Below are positions 17,422-25,577 of a stretch of DNA of 41,011 nucleotides, in pieces. The DNA is taken from assembly GCA_018818125.1 (NCBI GenBank), contig JAHISQ010000187.1, forward strand, positions 1 through 41,011, written 5' to 3'. A model generated the notes under the pieces. The model saw only the letters and a list, made by a program, of their open reading frames with translations, was not told the DNA's origin and searched no databases. Position 1 is the first letter of the stretch, and every line of letters starts with the position of its first letter. This stretch comes from Candidatus Rifleibacteriota bacterium (GTDB taxonomy: Bacteria; Muiribacteriota; Ozemobacteria; Ozemobacterales; Ozemobacteraceae). The position numbers and the translations under genes are program-made.

Positions 17422-17772
17422 ATGGACCGAAAAAACTTAAAAATAGCATTAGTAAATCCTCGAATAGAAAGCTATTCCAGCACAATGCCGCCATTGGGTC
17501 TGTTGTATATTGCATCATTGCTTGAAACAAATGGCTTTAATGTCCGGATTTATGATATTTACCCCTATGACGACTCCGACATTGAAGCCCTTATTCAATA
17601 CAAACCAGATGTGGTAGGGATGAGTGTGCTGACCGACTACTGGAACAGAGCGAAGTATATTTCGGAAAGAATCAATCGCAACCTGTCAGATTCAACATTT
17701 GTCATTGGTGGCGTTCATGTTACCGCTCTTCCGGAAGACAGCATAACTCAGTTAAAAGCAGACATTGTGTAA
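17422..17772 (+). pseudogene. 5' part of a frameshifted B12-binding radical SAM gene (B12-binding domain)
   Basis: 116 residues forming a B12-binding-like Rossmann domain: KIALVNPRIESY at the start, the conserved PPLGLLYIASLLE, DVVGMSVLT, and FVIGGVHVTALPE before the break. The frame stops at TAA (17770-17772). Read one base back, the sequence continues at 17769 as VIGEGEITMLEL, the conserved GEGE box that always joins this domain to the radical SAM core. So one base appears to be missing around 17767-17770. No heptanucleotide slippery sequence is seen at the break. The ATG follows the methyltransferase stop directly, with AGAGGAAA upstream. Either the gene is inactivated or this is a sequencing or assembly error. 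Confidence 0.85.
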
Positions 17773-17792
17773 TCGGCGAGGGTGAGATTACT

Positions 17793-18899
17793 ATGCTTGA
17801 GCTCTGCACAGCGATTGCGGAAAGAAAAGACAGAGTACATATCAGAGGAATAATTTATAAGGAAAATGGCATTTTTGTTAAAACTGCGGCGAGGCCATAC
17901 ATAGAGAACTTAGATGAAATTCCTCATCCGGCGAGACAGATGTTGAATTTTGAATCTTATCTTGTACCGCCGGGAATCATCAGAGGACACTGGTCAGAAC
18001 GTTCAACGACAATCATGACAAGCCGCGGATGTCCTTTCCAATGCATATGGTGCGGGAGTCAATGCACCTTCGGCAGAAAAGTACGGTATAGAAGCGTGGA
18101 TAATGTCATTGAAGAAATTGAATTGTTAATCCGCGATCATAAAATCAATGCCATTTGGATCGTTGACGACACTTTTACATTGAGTAAAAAGCGCGTAAGT
18201 GAGTTTTGCGACAAGATTTTTGCCAAAAACATTAAAATTGTGTGGGGATGTCAGGCCCATATCAAAACCGCAGATTTAGAGATGTTCAAGCTCATGAAAA
18301 AGGCAGGTTGCATCCAGCTTGATTTTGGCGTAGAAAGTGGGTCAGACAAGGTTTTGCAGGAATTGAAAAAGGACTCCAATTCAATGTTAATTGAAAAAGC
18401 CTTTCAAATTGCCAGGCATGCAGATTTAAGAACGGCCGCTACTTTTATGTTTGGCTCACCAGGTGAAAAGGAAAAAGATGTGGAGCTAACTTTTAAATTG
18501 GCAAAAAAAATAAGACCTGACTTTGTCAGTTCCTTTTTTATTACTCCCTACCCAGGCACCGAGTTTATGACGATGGTCGAAAAAAACAACTGGGAATTTC
18601 CCCTCAACAGACATGAGATAGGACTGAAAAAAAAACCCGCTCTGAAAATATACTTCAATGAGGAACAATTGCTCGATATCCGGAAGCGATTTCAGAAAGA
18701 GTTCGCATTCCAAAATTTTGCAGGTGTGATCCTGTCGCCAAAGTTCTTTTTCAAGGCAACCATTCTTGCCTTGAGTTACCCTATGGGTTTGTTGGCCGGT
18801 GTAAAAAAGTTTTTCAAAACAAAGGTGATCGATGATTTTTTCTTTGAATTTCTGATTTATTATACAAAACAGAAACAATTAGTTAAAAAAAGCATATAG
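17793..18899 (+). CDS. Radical SAM domain part of the frameshifted B12-binding radical SAM gene
   Basis: 368 residues from the first in-frame ATG after the break; the homologous frame begins at 17769. The iron-sulfur cluster motif is SRGCPFQCIWC (C-x3-C-x2-C), followed by a TIM-barrel core with IWIVDDTFTLSKKRV and LDFGVESGSDKVL, both typical of the B12-binding radical SAM superfamily (methyltransferases and related enzymes of lipid, hopanoid and natural-product pathways). The C-terminal 100 residues are basic and partly hydrophobic, which suggests membrane contact. The ATG at 17793 happens to have GAGGGTGAG about 6 bases upstream, so this half could be translated separately. Without its N-terminal domain it would lack the cobalamin site. 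Whether the product is functional is uncertain. Confidence 0.85.
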   Translation: MLELCTAIAERKDRVHIRGIIYKENGIFVKTAARPYIENLDEIPHPARQMLNFESYLVPPGIIRGHWSERSTTIMTSRGCPFQCIWCGSQCTFGRKVRYRSVDNVIEEIELLIRDHKINAIWIVDDTFTLSKKRVSEFCDKIFAKNIKIVWGCQAHIKTADLEMFKLMKKAGCIQLDFGVESGSDKVLQELKKDSNSMLIEKAFQIARHADLRTAATFMFGSPGEKEKDVELTFKLAKKIRPDFVSSFFITPYPGTEFMTMVEKNNWEFPLNRHEIGLKKKPALKIYFNEEQLLDIRKRFQKEFAFQNFAGVILSPKFFFKATILALSYPMGLLAGVKKFFKTKVIDDFFFEFLIYYTKQKQLVKKSI

Positions 18900-19048
18900 C
18901 CAGTATTTGCGTCAGACAAGCCGTTCTTTAAAGCGAACTCAAAAGATTAGTTTTGGTAAGATGAGAAAAAGATGGTGTTACTGCAAAAGATCCGCTTTAA
19001 CTGATTTGTTGAGATTGAGTTAAAATAATTCAGGAATAAATTGAACAA

Positions 19049-19837
19049 ATGCTTGAGAAAAATATCTGCCACACATTTATAGTTCTGGCCTACAAGGAAT
19101 CTCCCTACCTGGAAGAATGCCTGCAATCACTCTTGAACCAGACATTAAAAAGCAACATTATTGTAGCGACATCTACTCCATCAGAGTATCTCGAGAAAAT
19201 TTGCCTGCAATACAGCATTCAGTTAAGAATTAACTTGAATGCGGCAAAATCAATCAGTGATGACTGGAATTTTGCCTACCAGTCTGCAAAATCAGACTTC
19301 GTGACTCTTGCTCACCAGGACGATATTTACTGCAAAAATTATACGAAAAAAATCCTTGCAGGAGATGTTGATTTCTCTATAGCATTTACAGATTACTACG
19401 AAATTAAGGGAAGTAACATCGTAAGATTAAATCTCAACCTCTTAATTAAAAGGCTGCTCTTGTTTCCTTTTTTCTTTAAAAGCAATATTTCAAACAGCTT
19501 TATAAAAAAGGCTGTGCTGGCATTTGGCTCACCAATATGCTGTCCCTCGGTGACCTATAACAAGAAAAAAATCGGAGATTTCAACTTTAACAGCGATTAC
19601 GGCATTGACATGGACTGGCTGGCATGGCTGGAACTTGCCGACATAAAAGCCAACTTCAAATACATCAAACAACCAGTTGTATGTCACCGAATTCATGACG
19701 AATCAGAAACTTCAAATGGACTGCAAGATAATCGAAGACAGAGCGAGGATCTGGCTGTTTTTCAGCAAATATGGGGAAAGCGGTTGGGAAGTTATTTGGC
19801 GCGAATATACAGCTATAGTTACAAATCAAATCGGTAG
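19049..19837 (+). CDS. Glycosyltransferase family 2 (GT-A fold)
   Basis: A 262-residue protein. It begins with the nucleotide-binding strand of the family, HTFIVLAYKESPYLEECL, continues with NQTLKSNIIVATSTP, and has AHQDDIY (about residues 88-94) at the position of the DxD metal-binding motif. The rest is basic, with a segment rich in Leu, Phe and Lys around residues 130-150 that may touch the membrane. Enzymes of this type add sugars to lipid-linked oligosaccharides at the cytoplasmic face. The 149-base gap upstream holds no evident terminator and only a weak promoter. RmlA follows 59 bases later. Sugar and acceptor are unknown. Confidence 0.8.
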   Translation: MLEKNICHTFIVLAYKESPYLEECLQSLLNQTLKSNIIVATSTPSEYLEKICLQYSIQLRINLNAAKSISDDWNFAYQSAKSDFVTLAHQDDIYCKNYTKKILAGDVDFSIAFTDYYEIKGSNIVRLNLNLLIKRLLLFPFFFKSNISNSFIKKAVLAFGSPICCPSVTYNKKKIGDFNFNSDYGIDMDWLAWLELADIKANFKYIKQPVVCHRIHDESETSNGLQDNRRQSEDLAVFQQIWGKRLGSYLARIYSYSYKSNR

Positions 19838-19896
19838 TATTTTTGGAACAGGATTAAAAAGCATTCAACGCTGACAACAAGGAAGAGAGACTACTA

Positions 19897-20772
19897 ATGA
19901 AGGGCATCATATTAGCAGGCGGTTCAGGGACAAGGTTACACCCGGTGACTCATGCAATCAGCAAGCAACTTGTGCCGGTTTATGACAAGCCAATGATTTA
20001 CTATCCCCTCTCGACATTAATGCTGGCGGGCATTCAAGACATATTAATCATAACAACTCATGACGACCAGCCCGCTTTCAAGCGCCTTCTCAAAAACGGA
20101 TCTCAATGGGGAATCAGCATTAACTACGCGGTTCAAAAATCCCCTGATGGCATTGCCCAGGCCTTCCTTATTGGGGAAAAATTTATAGACCGACAGCCAT
20201 GCAGCCTTATTCTCGGTGACAATATATTTTACGCCGAAGGCCTTGCCAAGAAGCTGCAAAAGATTGCAAAACGCAAATCTGGTGCGACTGTTTTTGGTTA
20301 TTACGTTAACGACCCTGAGCGCTACGGAGTTGTATCCTTTGATAAGGACGGCAAGGCTACCAAAATCATAGAAAAACCGGCAAAACCTCAATCAAACTAT
20401 GCAGTCACCGGGCTATATTTTTACGACCGGCATGTGGTAGATTATGCAAAGTCACTAAGACCTTCTAAGCGAGGCGAACTGGAAATTACCGACTTGAACA
20501 GCATTTACCTCGAAAAAGGCCAGCTGTCAGTAGAAATTCTTGGGCGAGGATCCGCCTGGCTTGACACGGGCACATTTAATTCTCTGATCGATGCTTCACA
20601 GTTTGTAAGGGTGGTAGAAGAACGACAGGGGCTTAAAATAGCCTGCATTGAAGAAATCGCATACAGAATGGGATATGTAGATAAAAATAGAGTAATTGAG
20701 CTGGCACAATCGTTAAAAGGAAATCAGTATGGGCAATATCTGCTAAGAATGCTCGACTCGGCTCCAAAATGA
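19897..20772 (+). CDS. rmlA: Glucose-1-phosphate thymidylyltransferase (RmlA/RfbA)
   Basis: A 291-residue enzyme of the normal length that makes dTDP-glucose from dTTP and glucose-1-phosphate, the first step to dTDP-rhamnose and other dTDP-deoxysugars. The nucleotide-binding signature GGSGTRLHPVTHAISKQLVP is at residues 8-27. LGDNIFYAEGL, YGVVSFD, IIEKPAKP and GRGSAWLDTGTFNSL are at the expected places for substrate and metal binding. The ATG has a GGAAGAGAG stretch upstream. It overlaps the RmlC start by 4 bases (ATGA), so translation is coupled. RmlB (4,6-dehydratase) and RmlD (reductase) are not in the window. Confidence 0.96.
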   Translation: MKGIILAGGSGTRLHPVTHAISKQLVPVYDKPMIYYPLSTLMLAGIQDILIITTHDDQPAFKRLLKNGSQWGISINYAVQKSPDGIAQAFLIGEKFIDRQPCSLILGDNIFYAEGLAKKLQKIAKRKSGATVFGYYVNDPERYGVVSFDKDGKATKIIEKPAKPQSNYAVTGLYFYDRHVVDYAKSLRPSKRGELEITDLNSIYLEKGQLSVEILGRGSAWLDTGTFNSLIDASQFVRVVEERQGLKIACIEEIAYRMGYVDKNRVIELAQSLKGNQYGQYLLRMLDSAPK

Positions 20773-21311
20773 AAATAGAAAGATTAACAATTCCGGATGT
20801 AATGCTGATCACTCCCAAGGTGTTTGAAGACTCTCGCGGCTTCTTTATGGAAACCTGGAATTACAGAGAGTATTCGAATAATGGGCTTGATCAGATGTTT
20901 CTTCAAGACAACCACAGCAAATCAAAATTTGGAACTCTTCGCGGCCTGCATTATCAGATAAAGAACACGCAAAGCAAACTGGTAAGAGTAACGCTGGGGA
21001 CAATTTTTGACGTTGCAGTAGATTTACGCAAAAGCTCGCCATTTTTTGGCAAGTGGACCAGCTCGATGCTTTCCTCTGACAACAGTCAACAACTGTGGAT
21101 TCCTGCCGGCTTCGCTCACGGTTTTCTTGTGCTTAGCGAATCTGCAGAGATTCAATACAAATGCACAGACTATTATGATCCAACCGCTGAACGCTGCATT
21201 GCCTGGAATGACCCTGACCTGGCAATTGAATGGCCACTGAGTCAGCCACCCCTTTTGTCGGAAAAAGATAAAAATGGCGGGCTTTTTAGAGAAGCCGAGG
21301 TCTTTGAATAG
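20769..21311 (+). CDS. rmlC: dTDP-4-dehydrorhamnose 3,5-epimerase (RmlC/RfbC)
   Basis: A 180-residue cupin-fold epimerase of normal length. LRGLHYQ carries the catalytic His (about residue 61), and DVAVDLRKSSPFFGKW, IPAGFAHGFLVLSE and YYDPTAERCIAWNDP are characteristic of RmlC, with the catalytic Tyr region in the last motif. It converts dTDP-4-keto-6-deoxyglucose to the L-lyxo form used for dTDP-L-rhamnose. It overlaps rmlA by 4 bases. The next gene begins 3 bases after its stop. The presence of RmlC rather than a different tailoring enzyme points to rhamnose or a related 6-deoxy-L-sugar in the glycan. Confidence 0.95.
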   Translation: MKIERLTIPDVMLITPKVFEDSRGFFMETWNYREYSNNGLDQMFLQDNHSKSKFGTLRGLHYQIKNTQSKLVRVTLGTIFDVAVDLRKSSPFFGKWTSSMLSSDNSQQLWIPAGFAHGFLVLSESAEIQYKCTDYYDPTAERCIAWNDPDLAIEWPLSQPPLLSEKDKNGGLFREAEVFE

Positions 21312-21314
21312 GGC

Positions 21315-22073
21315 ATGTCAGTTAATAACACACAAGCCAGAATGGAAAAGACTCTTTTGATAATTCCATGTTTTAATGAGGAAGCAAGCATTGGCAAAGT
21401 TATAGAAGAGCTTCTGCCAAAACTTTCCGACTTCAAAATTCTTATAGTAAACGATTGCTCAAAAGACGCCACCTCTGAGATTGCCCGCCAAACAGGTGAT
21501 GCAATCGTAATTGACTTACCGGTAAACCTTGGAGTCGGAGGAGCCGTGCAAACCGGCTTTATGTATGCTATCAAGCACAATTTCAGTTTTGCTGTCAAAT
21601 TTGATGGTGATGGTCAGCACGATCCCGAGAGCATTAAAGAATTAATTCAGCCGCTAATAGACGAAAAAGCAGACATTGTAATTGGTTCTCGTTTTTTGCA
21701 GAAAAACCAAGGTTTTAAGTCTACCTTCTGGCGTCGATGCGGCATAAAATTTTTTGAATTTGTTTGCCAGATTTTGACTGGTGGCAGATTAACAGACCCA
21801 ACGTCAGGATTGAGAGCTTATAATCGGAAAGCGATCAACTTTATGGCCGACCATTATCCGTCTTTCGACTATCCTGAGCCCGAAGAAATCATCCTGGCCA
21901 GCAAAAATGGTCTTATCATGGTTGAGTTGCCGGTAATTATGCGCGAGCGACAGGCTGGTATTTCAACGATATCTTCAGCCTTGTCAATTTATTATATGCT
22001 AAAGGTAACCCTTTCCATGCTGTTTGTTTACCTGAGAGAACCCGAGACAAAAGGGAGCCAAAACAATGCTTGA
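21315..22073 (+). CDS. GT2 glycosyltransferase, polyprenyl-phosphate sugar synthase type
   Basis: A 252-residue protein resembling DPM1/polyprenyl-phosphate glycosyltransferases. LIIPCFNEEASIGKVIEELL is the family start, VNDCSKDAT the nucleotide-binding strand, NLGVGGAVQTGFMYA follows, and DGDGQHDPESI (about residues 97-107) holds the DxD metal site. IGSRFL and DPTSGLRAYNR are also typical. Such enzymes transfer a sugar from a nucleotide to undecaprenyl phosphate at the inner face of the membrane. It overlaps by 8 bases the gene for a DUF2304-like membrane protein, its common partner. The ATG at 21315 has TAGGG upstream; the ATG at 21342 is a possible alternative that removes nine residues not typical of the family. 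Confidence 0.9.
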   Translation: MSVNNTQARMEKTLLIIPCFNEEASIGKVIEELLPKLSDFKILIVNDCSKDATSEIARQTGDAIVIDLPVNLGVGGAVQTGFMYAIKHNFSFAVKFDGDGQHDPESIKELIQPLIDEKADIVIGSRFLQKNQGFKSTFWRRCGIKFFEFVCQILTGGRLTDPTSGLRAYNRKAINFMADHYPSFDYPEPEEIILASKNGLIMVELPVIMRERQAGISTISSALSIYYMLKVTLSMLFVYLREPETKGSQNNA

Positions 22074-22437
22074 GAACATTGAACGAATTCAAGTAATTTC
22101 TATAATCGGCAGCCTTGCTTTTTTGCTGATGATTGCCCGGTTAATTAAAGACAGGATGCTTAAAGAGGCTTATGCCATACTTTGGCTGCTCTTTGCAGTC
22201 GTTTTCCTAGTTTTCTCATGCTGGAAACGCGGCCTTGACTATTTTGCCAACGTATTTGGCATATATTACCCACCCGCCATGCTGTTTTTAATCTTAATCA
22301 TTGCGCTAATTCTTGTGCTTATCCAATTTTCAGTGGTGGTATCAATGCAAAATGACCAGATTCGCACCTTAACCCAGGAAATGGCACTGCTAAAGCATGA
22401 GCGCTCAGAAAAACTGAAATCTGATTCGTCAAATTGA
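22066..22437 (+). CDS. DUF2304-family small membrane protein
   Basis: A 123-residue protein with three membrane helices (about residues 8-24, 36-52 and 67-92) followed by a charged, helical, possibly coiled-coil tail. MIARLIKDRMLKEAYAILWL fits the DUF2304 pattern. Members of this family are regularly encoded next to DPM1-like GT2 enzymes, as here, and are thought to work with them in making or handling lipid-linked sugars. The start overlaps the glycosyltransferase gene by 8 bases, with AAGGGAG upstream. It is the last forward gene of the island and converges on the oligosaccharyltransferase-like gene. Confidence 0.82.
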   Translation: MLENIERIQVISIIGSLAFLLMIARLIKDRMLKEAYAILWLLFAVVFLVFSCWKRGLDYFANVFGIYYPPAMLFLILIIALILVLIQFSVVVSMQNDQIRTLTQEMALLKHERSEKLKSDSSN

Positions 22438-22481
22438 ACTTATACTGCCGACAAATTGCGCCTGGCAGACAGTAGAAATTA

Positions 22482-24695
22482 TTAGTCTACCTCTTCGAGT
22501 GATACGCCGTTATCAAGAATATCTCCACCCAAAACCTTGTCCTCGCCAACAAAAACCTTGGCTTTAATTACTTGCTGATCCCTGCTATAAGAAAGCTTGT
22601 AAAATGGGTCTGTAGAGATCCTGCCACCAAAATGTGAAGTGGTATAAGGCAGCACAAAAATGACCTTTCCATTCGAATCAGCTGTTGCATTTTTCTTATA
22701 AAGAAACTCCTTGTGACCTATTTTCACAGTTATAGAAATAGTCGCCCGTGTTCCTTTGTCAGATATTAACTGAAGCCTTGCTCCATTTACTTTTTCAAAT
22801 ATCAAATAATTGGGAAAAATCAAATCATTTTCAGCTTTTGCTGCATAAACAATCCTGAAATGTGAACCCACTGAAAAAGCGGCATTTTTAGCCATGCCTA
22901 ACTGCTCATATAACCAGAAATAAAACCAGTTTTTATAGCTGGGGTCGCGCTCAATTTTCTGGTAGATCATATCATAATCCGGCTTCTTGGGCTTGTCTCT
23001 GAAATACGACCAGTAGCCAGCCATGCGCGGCGTAACATTCCTGAACGTGGCAAGATAAATATACCTGACACCGTAATCATTGCAGAGAGCAAAAGCCTCG
23101 TCCTCATTCTCTGCCGAATAAATGTCGGCCATTGTCTTAAAACCCCATTGCGCATTGTTGACAACTACAGGCCGTTTTGAATAATAAGCAATCAAATTGC
23201 CTTCGTCCCAATATGGCAGAATTGAATACTCTGGCCTATCATCACTATCATAACCAGAAGTAAATGGAGTATTTCTGCTTATCCAGTTGAATGCATCCAC
23301 TTGATCCACTGATAATCCTCGCGACTTTGTTACTTTGGCAAAACTGTTCGAATTATGCAAAAGCAACAGCGGCACCAGAAAAAGAGTCATTTTCGCCAGA
23401 CGATAATGTTCCTGTCTCAGGTGAGAATAAACCCATGTCCATAGATAGGCAATAACAAGACCAGAGTATATGCCCGATCCGATACTCAACCACCTGATAT
23501 ACCTGACCTGATAAATTGACATACAGATCATTATGAGCAGCCAGTCGCGCAACAAAGAACCGCTTTTCTTACCAATCAGATCGCGAATTGGGGCAAAAGC
23601 AAAAAGTGGCAATAAAAAAATTGTCCACCCATAAAATACCAGCAAACCCCTTTGCGAAGTATCGTTAATTACCAGCTTTTTAACATCTAAAATTGGCTTA
23701 AGCTCCGAAATAGTCTCGTGAATGGGATCTTTAGCCAGCATTATCCCTGCAGAGCGCATTACCGGCTCATGAAATACAATCGCCAACAATGAGATGCCAA
23801 CAAAAAAGATAAGCAATACAGCCTTTTTCTCTTTACTGCCTGCGCTAACCCTGCTTAGGAAATAAATGAAAAAGCCACCAGCCAACAAACACAGAGGCTG
23901 AAAATACCCATACTTGGCCAGTGAGATCCCGCCATAAATCGGTGAATTAGCAACAAACATCAAATTCAGAATACTGCCGATAAGCATGGTAGAGTAAACA
24001 TAGGTTAACAAGCGTTCAGTTACCGCTCTAGATAGTAACCAGCTTAAAAAGCAATAAAGAGTAACGATGAAAAAGAACAGTGGCGTTCCTGTCCAGGTGG
24101 CAATAAATAACGTCACTGAAACAGCGCCCACAATCTTCCAGATATCTTTGCCAAGATCCTGAAATGCCATCGCTGAGAGCAGCCATGCCCAGATAAAAAA
24201 AGAGATCAGAAAATCATAGTCAAGCTTGAGAAAGCCGCCAACCATAAGTGCCGAAAAACCTGGAAGAAGTGATAACCCGCAGAAAAACAGCACCTTAGGA
24301 CTGTAATCAAGATAAAAAAGAGTCAACAAGATTAATTGCCCGGTCATCCATACGAAAAGAATAGGCAGTAGTCCTGCAACCGTTGTAGGCGAAAATGGCA
24401 AATCCGGAAAAACAGTATAAACAAAATTGGTAAAGTAAAATAGAAAATTCAGATGGAAAGGTGGAAAATTATGCTCGATCACGTAAGGATAACAGCCATA
24501 GTTATCAGTATTCGTCAGCTTGCCACGCAAAATAGACTGTTCATAGAGCCTGGCAAAAAGAATCGAATCGGGATCCGCCTGCTGAATTATATTTTTCCAC
24601 GGGTAAAGTTCTACTAAACTAGCTGTAAACCAAACCAGATTTACGACCGATAGTATTAGCAGGAACAGAAGAATCTTGAACTTCAAAGAATTCAT
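22482..24695 (-). CDS. STT3/PglB-type oligosaccharyltransferase
   Basis: A 737-residue protein with about a dozen membrane helices and a C-terminal soluble domain of about 270 residues. STT3 hallmarks appear in order: ADPDSILFARL after the first helix (D41, D43), LDYDF (D159, D161) matching the second DxD, TISE (328-331) matching the TIxE/SVSE loop motif with the catalytic Glu, RYIRW (398-402), and YWDEG (495-499) at the place of WWDYG, followed by the family-like NLIAYYSKRPVVVNN. STT3 enzymes transfer a lipid-linked oligosaccharide to Asn in exported proteins. WWD is changed to YWD and the next Tyr to Glu, in the acceptor-binding motif. It lies reverse to the rest of the glycan island, directly before the pseudopilin gene, with which it is divergent. 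Confidence 0.85.
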   Translation of the reverse strand: MNSLKFKILLFLLILSVVNLVWFTASLVELYPWKNIIQQADPDSILFARLYEQSILRGKLTNTDNYGCYPYVIEHNFPPFHLNFLFYFTNFVYTVFPDLPFSPTTVAGLLPILFVWMTGQLILLTLFYLDYSPKVLFFCGLSLLPGFSALMVGGFLKLDYDFLISFFIWAWLLSAMAFQDLGKDIWKIVGAVSVTLFIATWTGTPLFFFIVTLYCFLSWLLSRAVTERLLTYVYSTMLIGSILNLMFVANSPIYGGISLAKYGYFQPLCLLAGGFFIYFLSRVSAGSKEKKAVLLIFFVGISLLAIVFHEPVMRSAGIMLAKDPIHETISELKPILDVKKLVINDTSQRGLLVFYGWTIFLLPLFAFAPIRDLIGKKSGSLLRDWLLIMICMSIYQVRYIRWLSIGSGIYSGLVIAYLWTWVYSHLRQEHYRLAKMTLFLVPLLLLHNSNSFAKVTKSRGLSVDQVDAFNWISRNTPFTSGYDSDDRPEYSILPYWDEGNLIAYYSKRPVVVNNAQWGFKTMADIYSAENEDEAFALCNDYGVRYIYLATFRNVTPRMAGYWSYFRDKPKKPDYDMIYQKIERDPSYKNWFYFWLYEQLGMAKNAAFSVGSHFRIVYAAKAENDLIFPNYLIFEKVNGARLQLISDKGTRATISITVKIGHKEFLYKKNATADSNGKVIFVLPYTTSHFGGRISTDPFYKLSYSRDQQVIKAKVFVGEDKVLGGDILDNGVSLEEVD

Positions 24696-24787
24696 TGAAA
24701 AAGCTCTTGCATATTAAAGTTGGTGAAGTATACAATCTCAATACTGGGTTTACAACATTAAACTCGACTATTTTAACTCTGTACCAC

Positions 24788-24815
24788 TTGACACTTGAAA
24801 AAGCGTGGCTATATT
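24788..24815 (+). promoter_or_regulatory. Strong sigma-70 type promoter of the pseudopilin gene
   Basis: A perfect TTGACA (24788-24793), a 16-base spacer and TATATT (24810-24815, 5 of 6). The transcript would start near 24822, so the longer reading frame opening at 24795 cannot be the real start. Confidence 0.68.
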
Positions 24816-24845
24816 AAAATCAGCCAAGCCGAGGGGGGAAATTTT

Positions 24846-25436
24846 ATGACTAGAACTAGATCAGGTTTTACCTTGATGGAAATCATGGTAGTTATCATCG
24901 TTATTGCCGTTTTGGCATCAGTAGCAGGGCCGATGATCGGCTCGATTACCGATCAGGGTCGCGCTTCTGCAACCAAGTCGAAGTTGTCGTCATTAAAAAG
25001 TGCAATGTTGGCATTTCAAAGCGATGTGGGACGTATGCCGTTTAATGGCGCACCAGGCGGGTCCAAAACTGCAGCTAATTATATTCAATCTGTTGTTCTG
25101 GGTGACACCATAGACACCAATGTATTGGTCTGCGAAGAAGACATTGCCAGCACATCTGTCTCGTTCTATAAGACCAGGCGTTGGAAAGGTCCATACATGG
25201 ATGCAGACCCAAGTGACTTCATGTATGATTCCTGGGGTGAACAAATTAAATATCACGCACAGGCAGGCATAAGCAACTTATATCTCTGGTCTAAGGGAGC
25301 AGACATGGGTTGGTCTGACGCCACTGCCAATGATGGCTCCAACGTCGAAGAAGTAACTTGCCAAACATCTATCGACAATGGTGATGTCGATGACATAACC
25401 CTCTCTGTAGCTAAAATTAGAGGCGTTTTCCTGTAA
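24846..25436 (+). CDS. gspG: Type II secretion major pseudopilin (GspG-like)
   Basis: I chose the ATG at 24846 (196 residues) because GAGGGGGG (24831-24838) lies 7 bases upstream and the promoter lies just before. The leader MTRTRSG is short and basic, with the prepilin peptidase site G|FTLMEI: Phe at +1, Glu at +5. A hydrophobic helix (about residues 10-32) follows. The C-terminal part has WKGPYMDADPSDFMYDSWGE and LWSKGADMGWSD, matching the GPYL...DPWG...S-x-GaDG pattern of GspG. The two distal Cys (in VCEED and VTCQT) may form a disulphide. It has its own promoter and terminator, consistent with high expression of a major subunit. No N-x-S/T sequon is present. A minor type IV pilin is a less likely alternative. 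Confidence 0.92.
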   Translation: MTRTRSGFTLMEIMVVIIVIAVLASVAGPMIGSITDQGRASATKSKLSSLKSAMLAFQSDVGRMPFNGAPGGSKTAANYIQSVVLGDTIDTNVLVCEEDIASTSVSFYKTRRWKGPYMDADPSDFMYDSWGEQIKYHAQAGISNLYLWSKGADMGWSDATANDGSNVEEVTCQTSIDNGDVDDITLSVAKIRGVFL

Positions 25437-25453
25437 TTTGATCAAACATATTT

Positions 25454-25483
25454 CAGCCCGCTCAGGCGGGCTGATTTTGTTTT
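25454..25483 (+). terminator. Rho-independent terminator after the pseudopilin gene
   Basis: An 8- to 9-bp perfect G+C-rich stem (CAGCCCGC at 25454-25461 with GCGGGCTG at 25466-25473), a 4-base loop, then ATTTTGTTTT. It lies 17 bases after the pseudopilin stop. Confidence 0.9.
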
Positions 25484-25577
25484 AGCCCGAAATCGTTAAT
25501 TGAGAGTTGCGTCTATCCGATTGCTTATTACAGAGTTTTAATTTAGGTTATACGAAGATACTGCATCAAGGTTAATT

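Noticed and set aside
17764..17775. Programmed -1 frameshifting in the radical SAM gene
   Set aside because: No X-XXY-YYZ slippery heptamer and no clear downstream pseudoknot are seen; mutation or sequence error is simpler.
18961..19023. A 20-codon open frame in the gap before the GT2 gene
   Set aside because: It has no ribosome site and no protein-like pattern, and it is short enough to be chance.
22447..22472. Possible bidirectional terminator between the DUF2304 and STT3-like genes
   Set aside because: CTGCC/GGCAG gives a 5-bp stem with a 14-base loop and no T-run on either side.
24795..24845. Upstream start for the pseudopilin gene
   Set aside because: It lies inside the promoter and would place 17 extra residues before an already complete prepilin leader.
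24846..25436. The pseudopilin as the direct N-glycosylation target of the neighbouring STT3-like enzyme
   Set aside because: None of its Asn residues is in an N-x-S/T sequon (they read NGA, NYI, NVL, NLY, NDG, NVE and NGD), so the simple hypothesis is not supported by the sequence.
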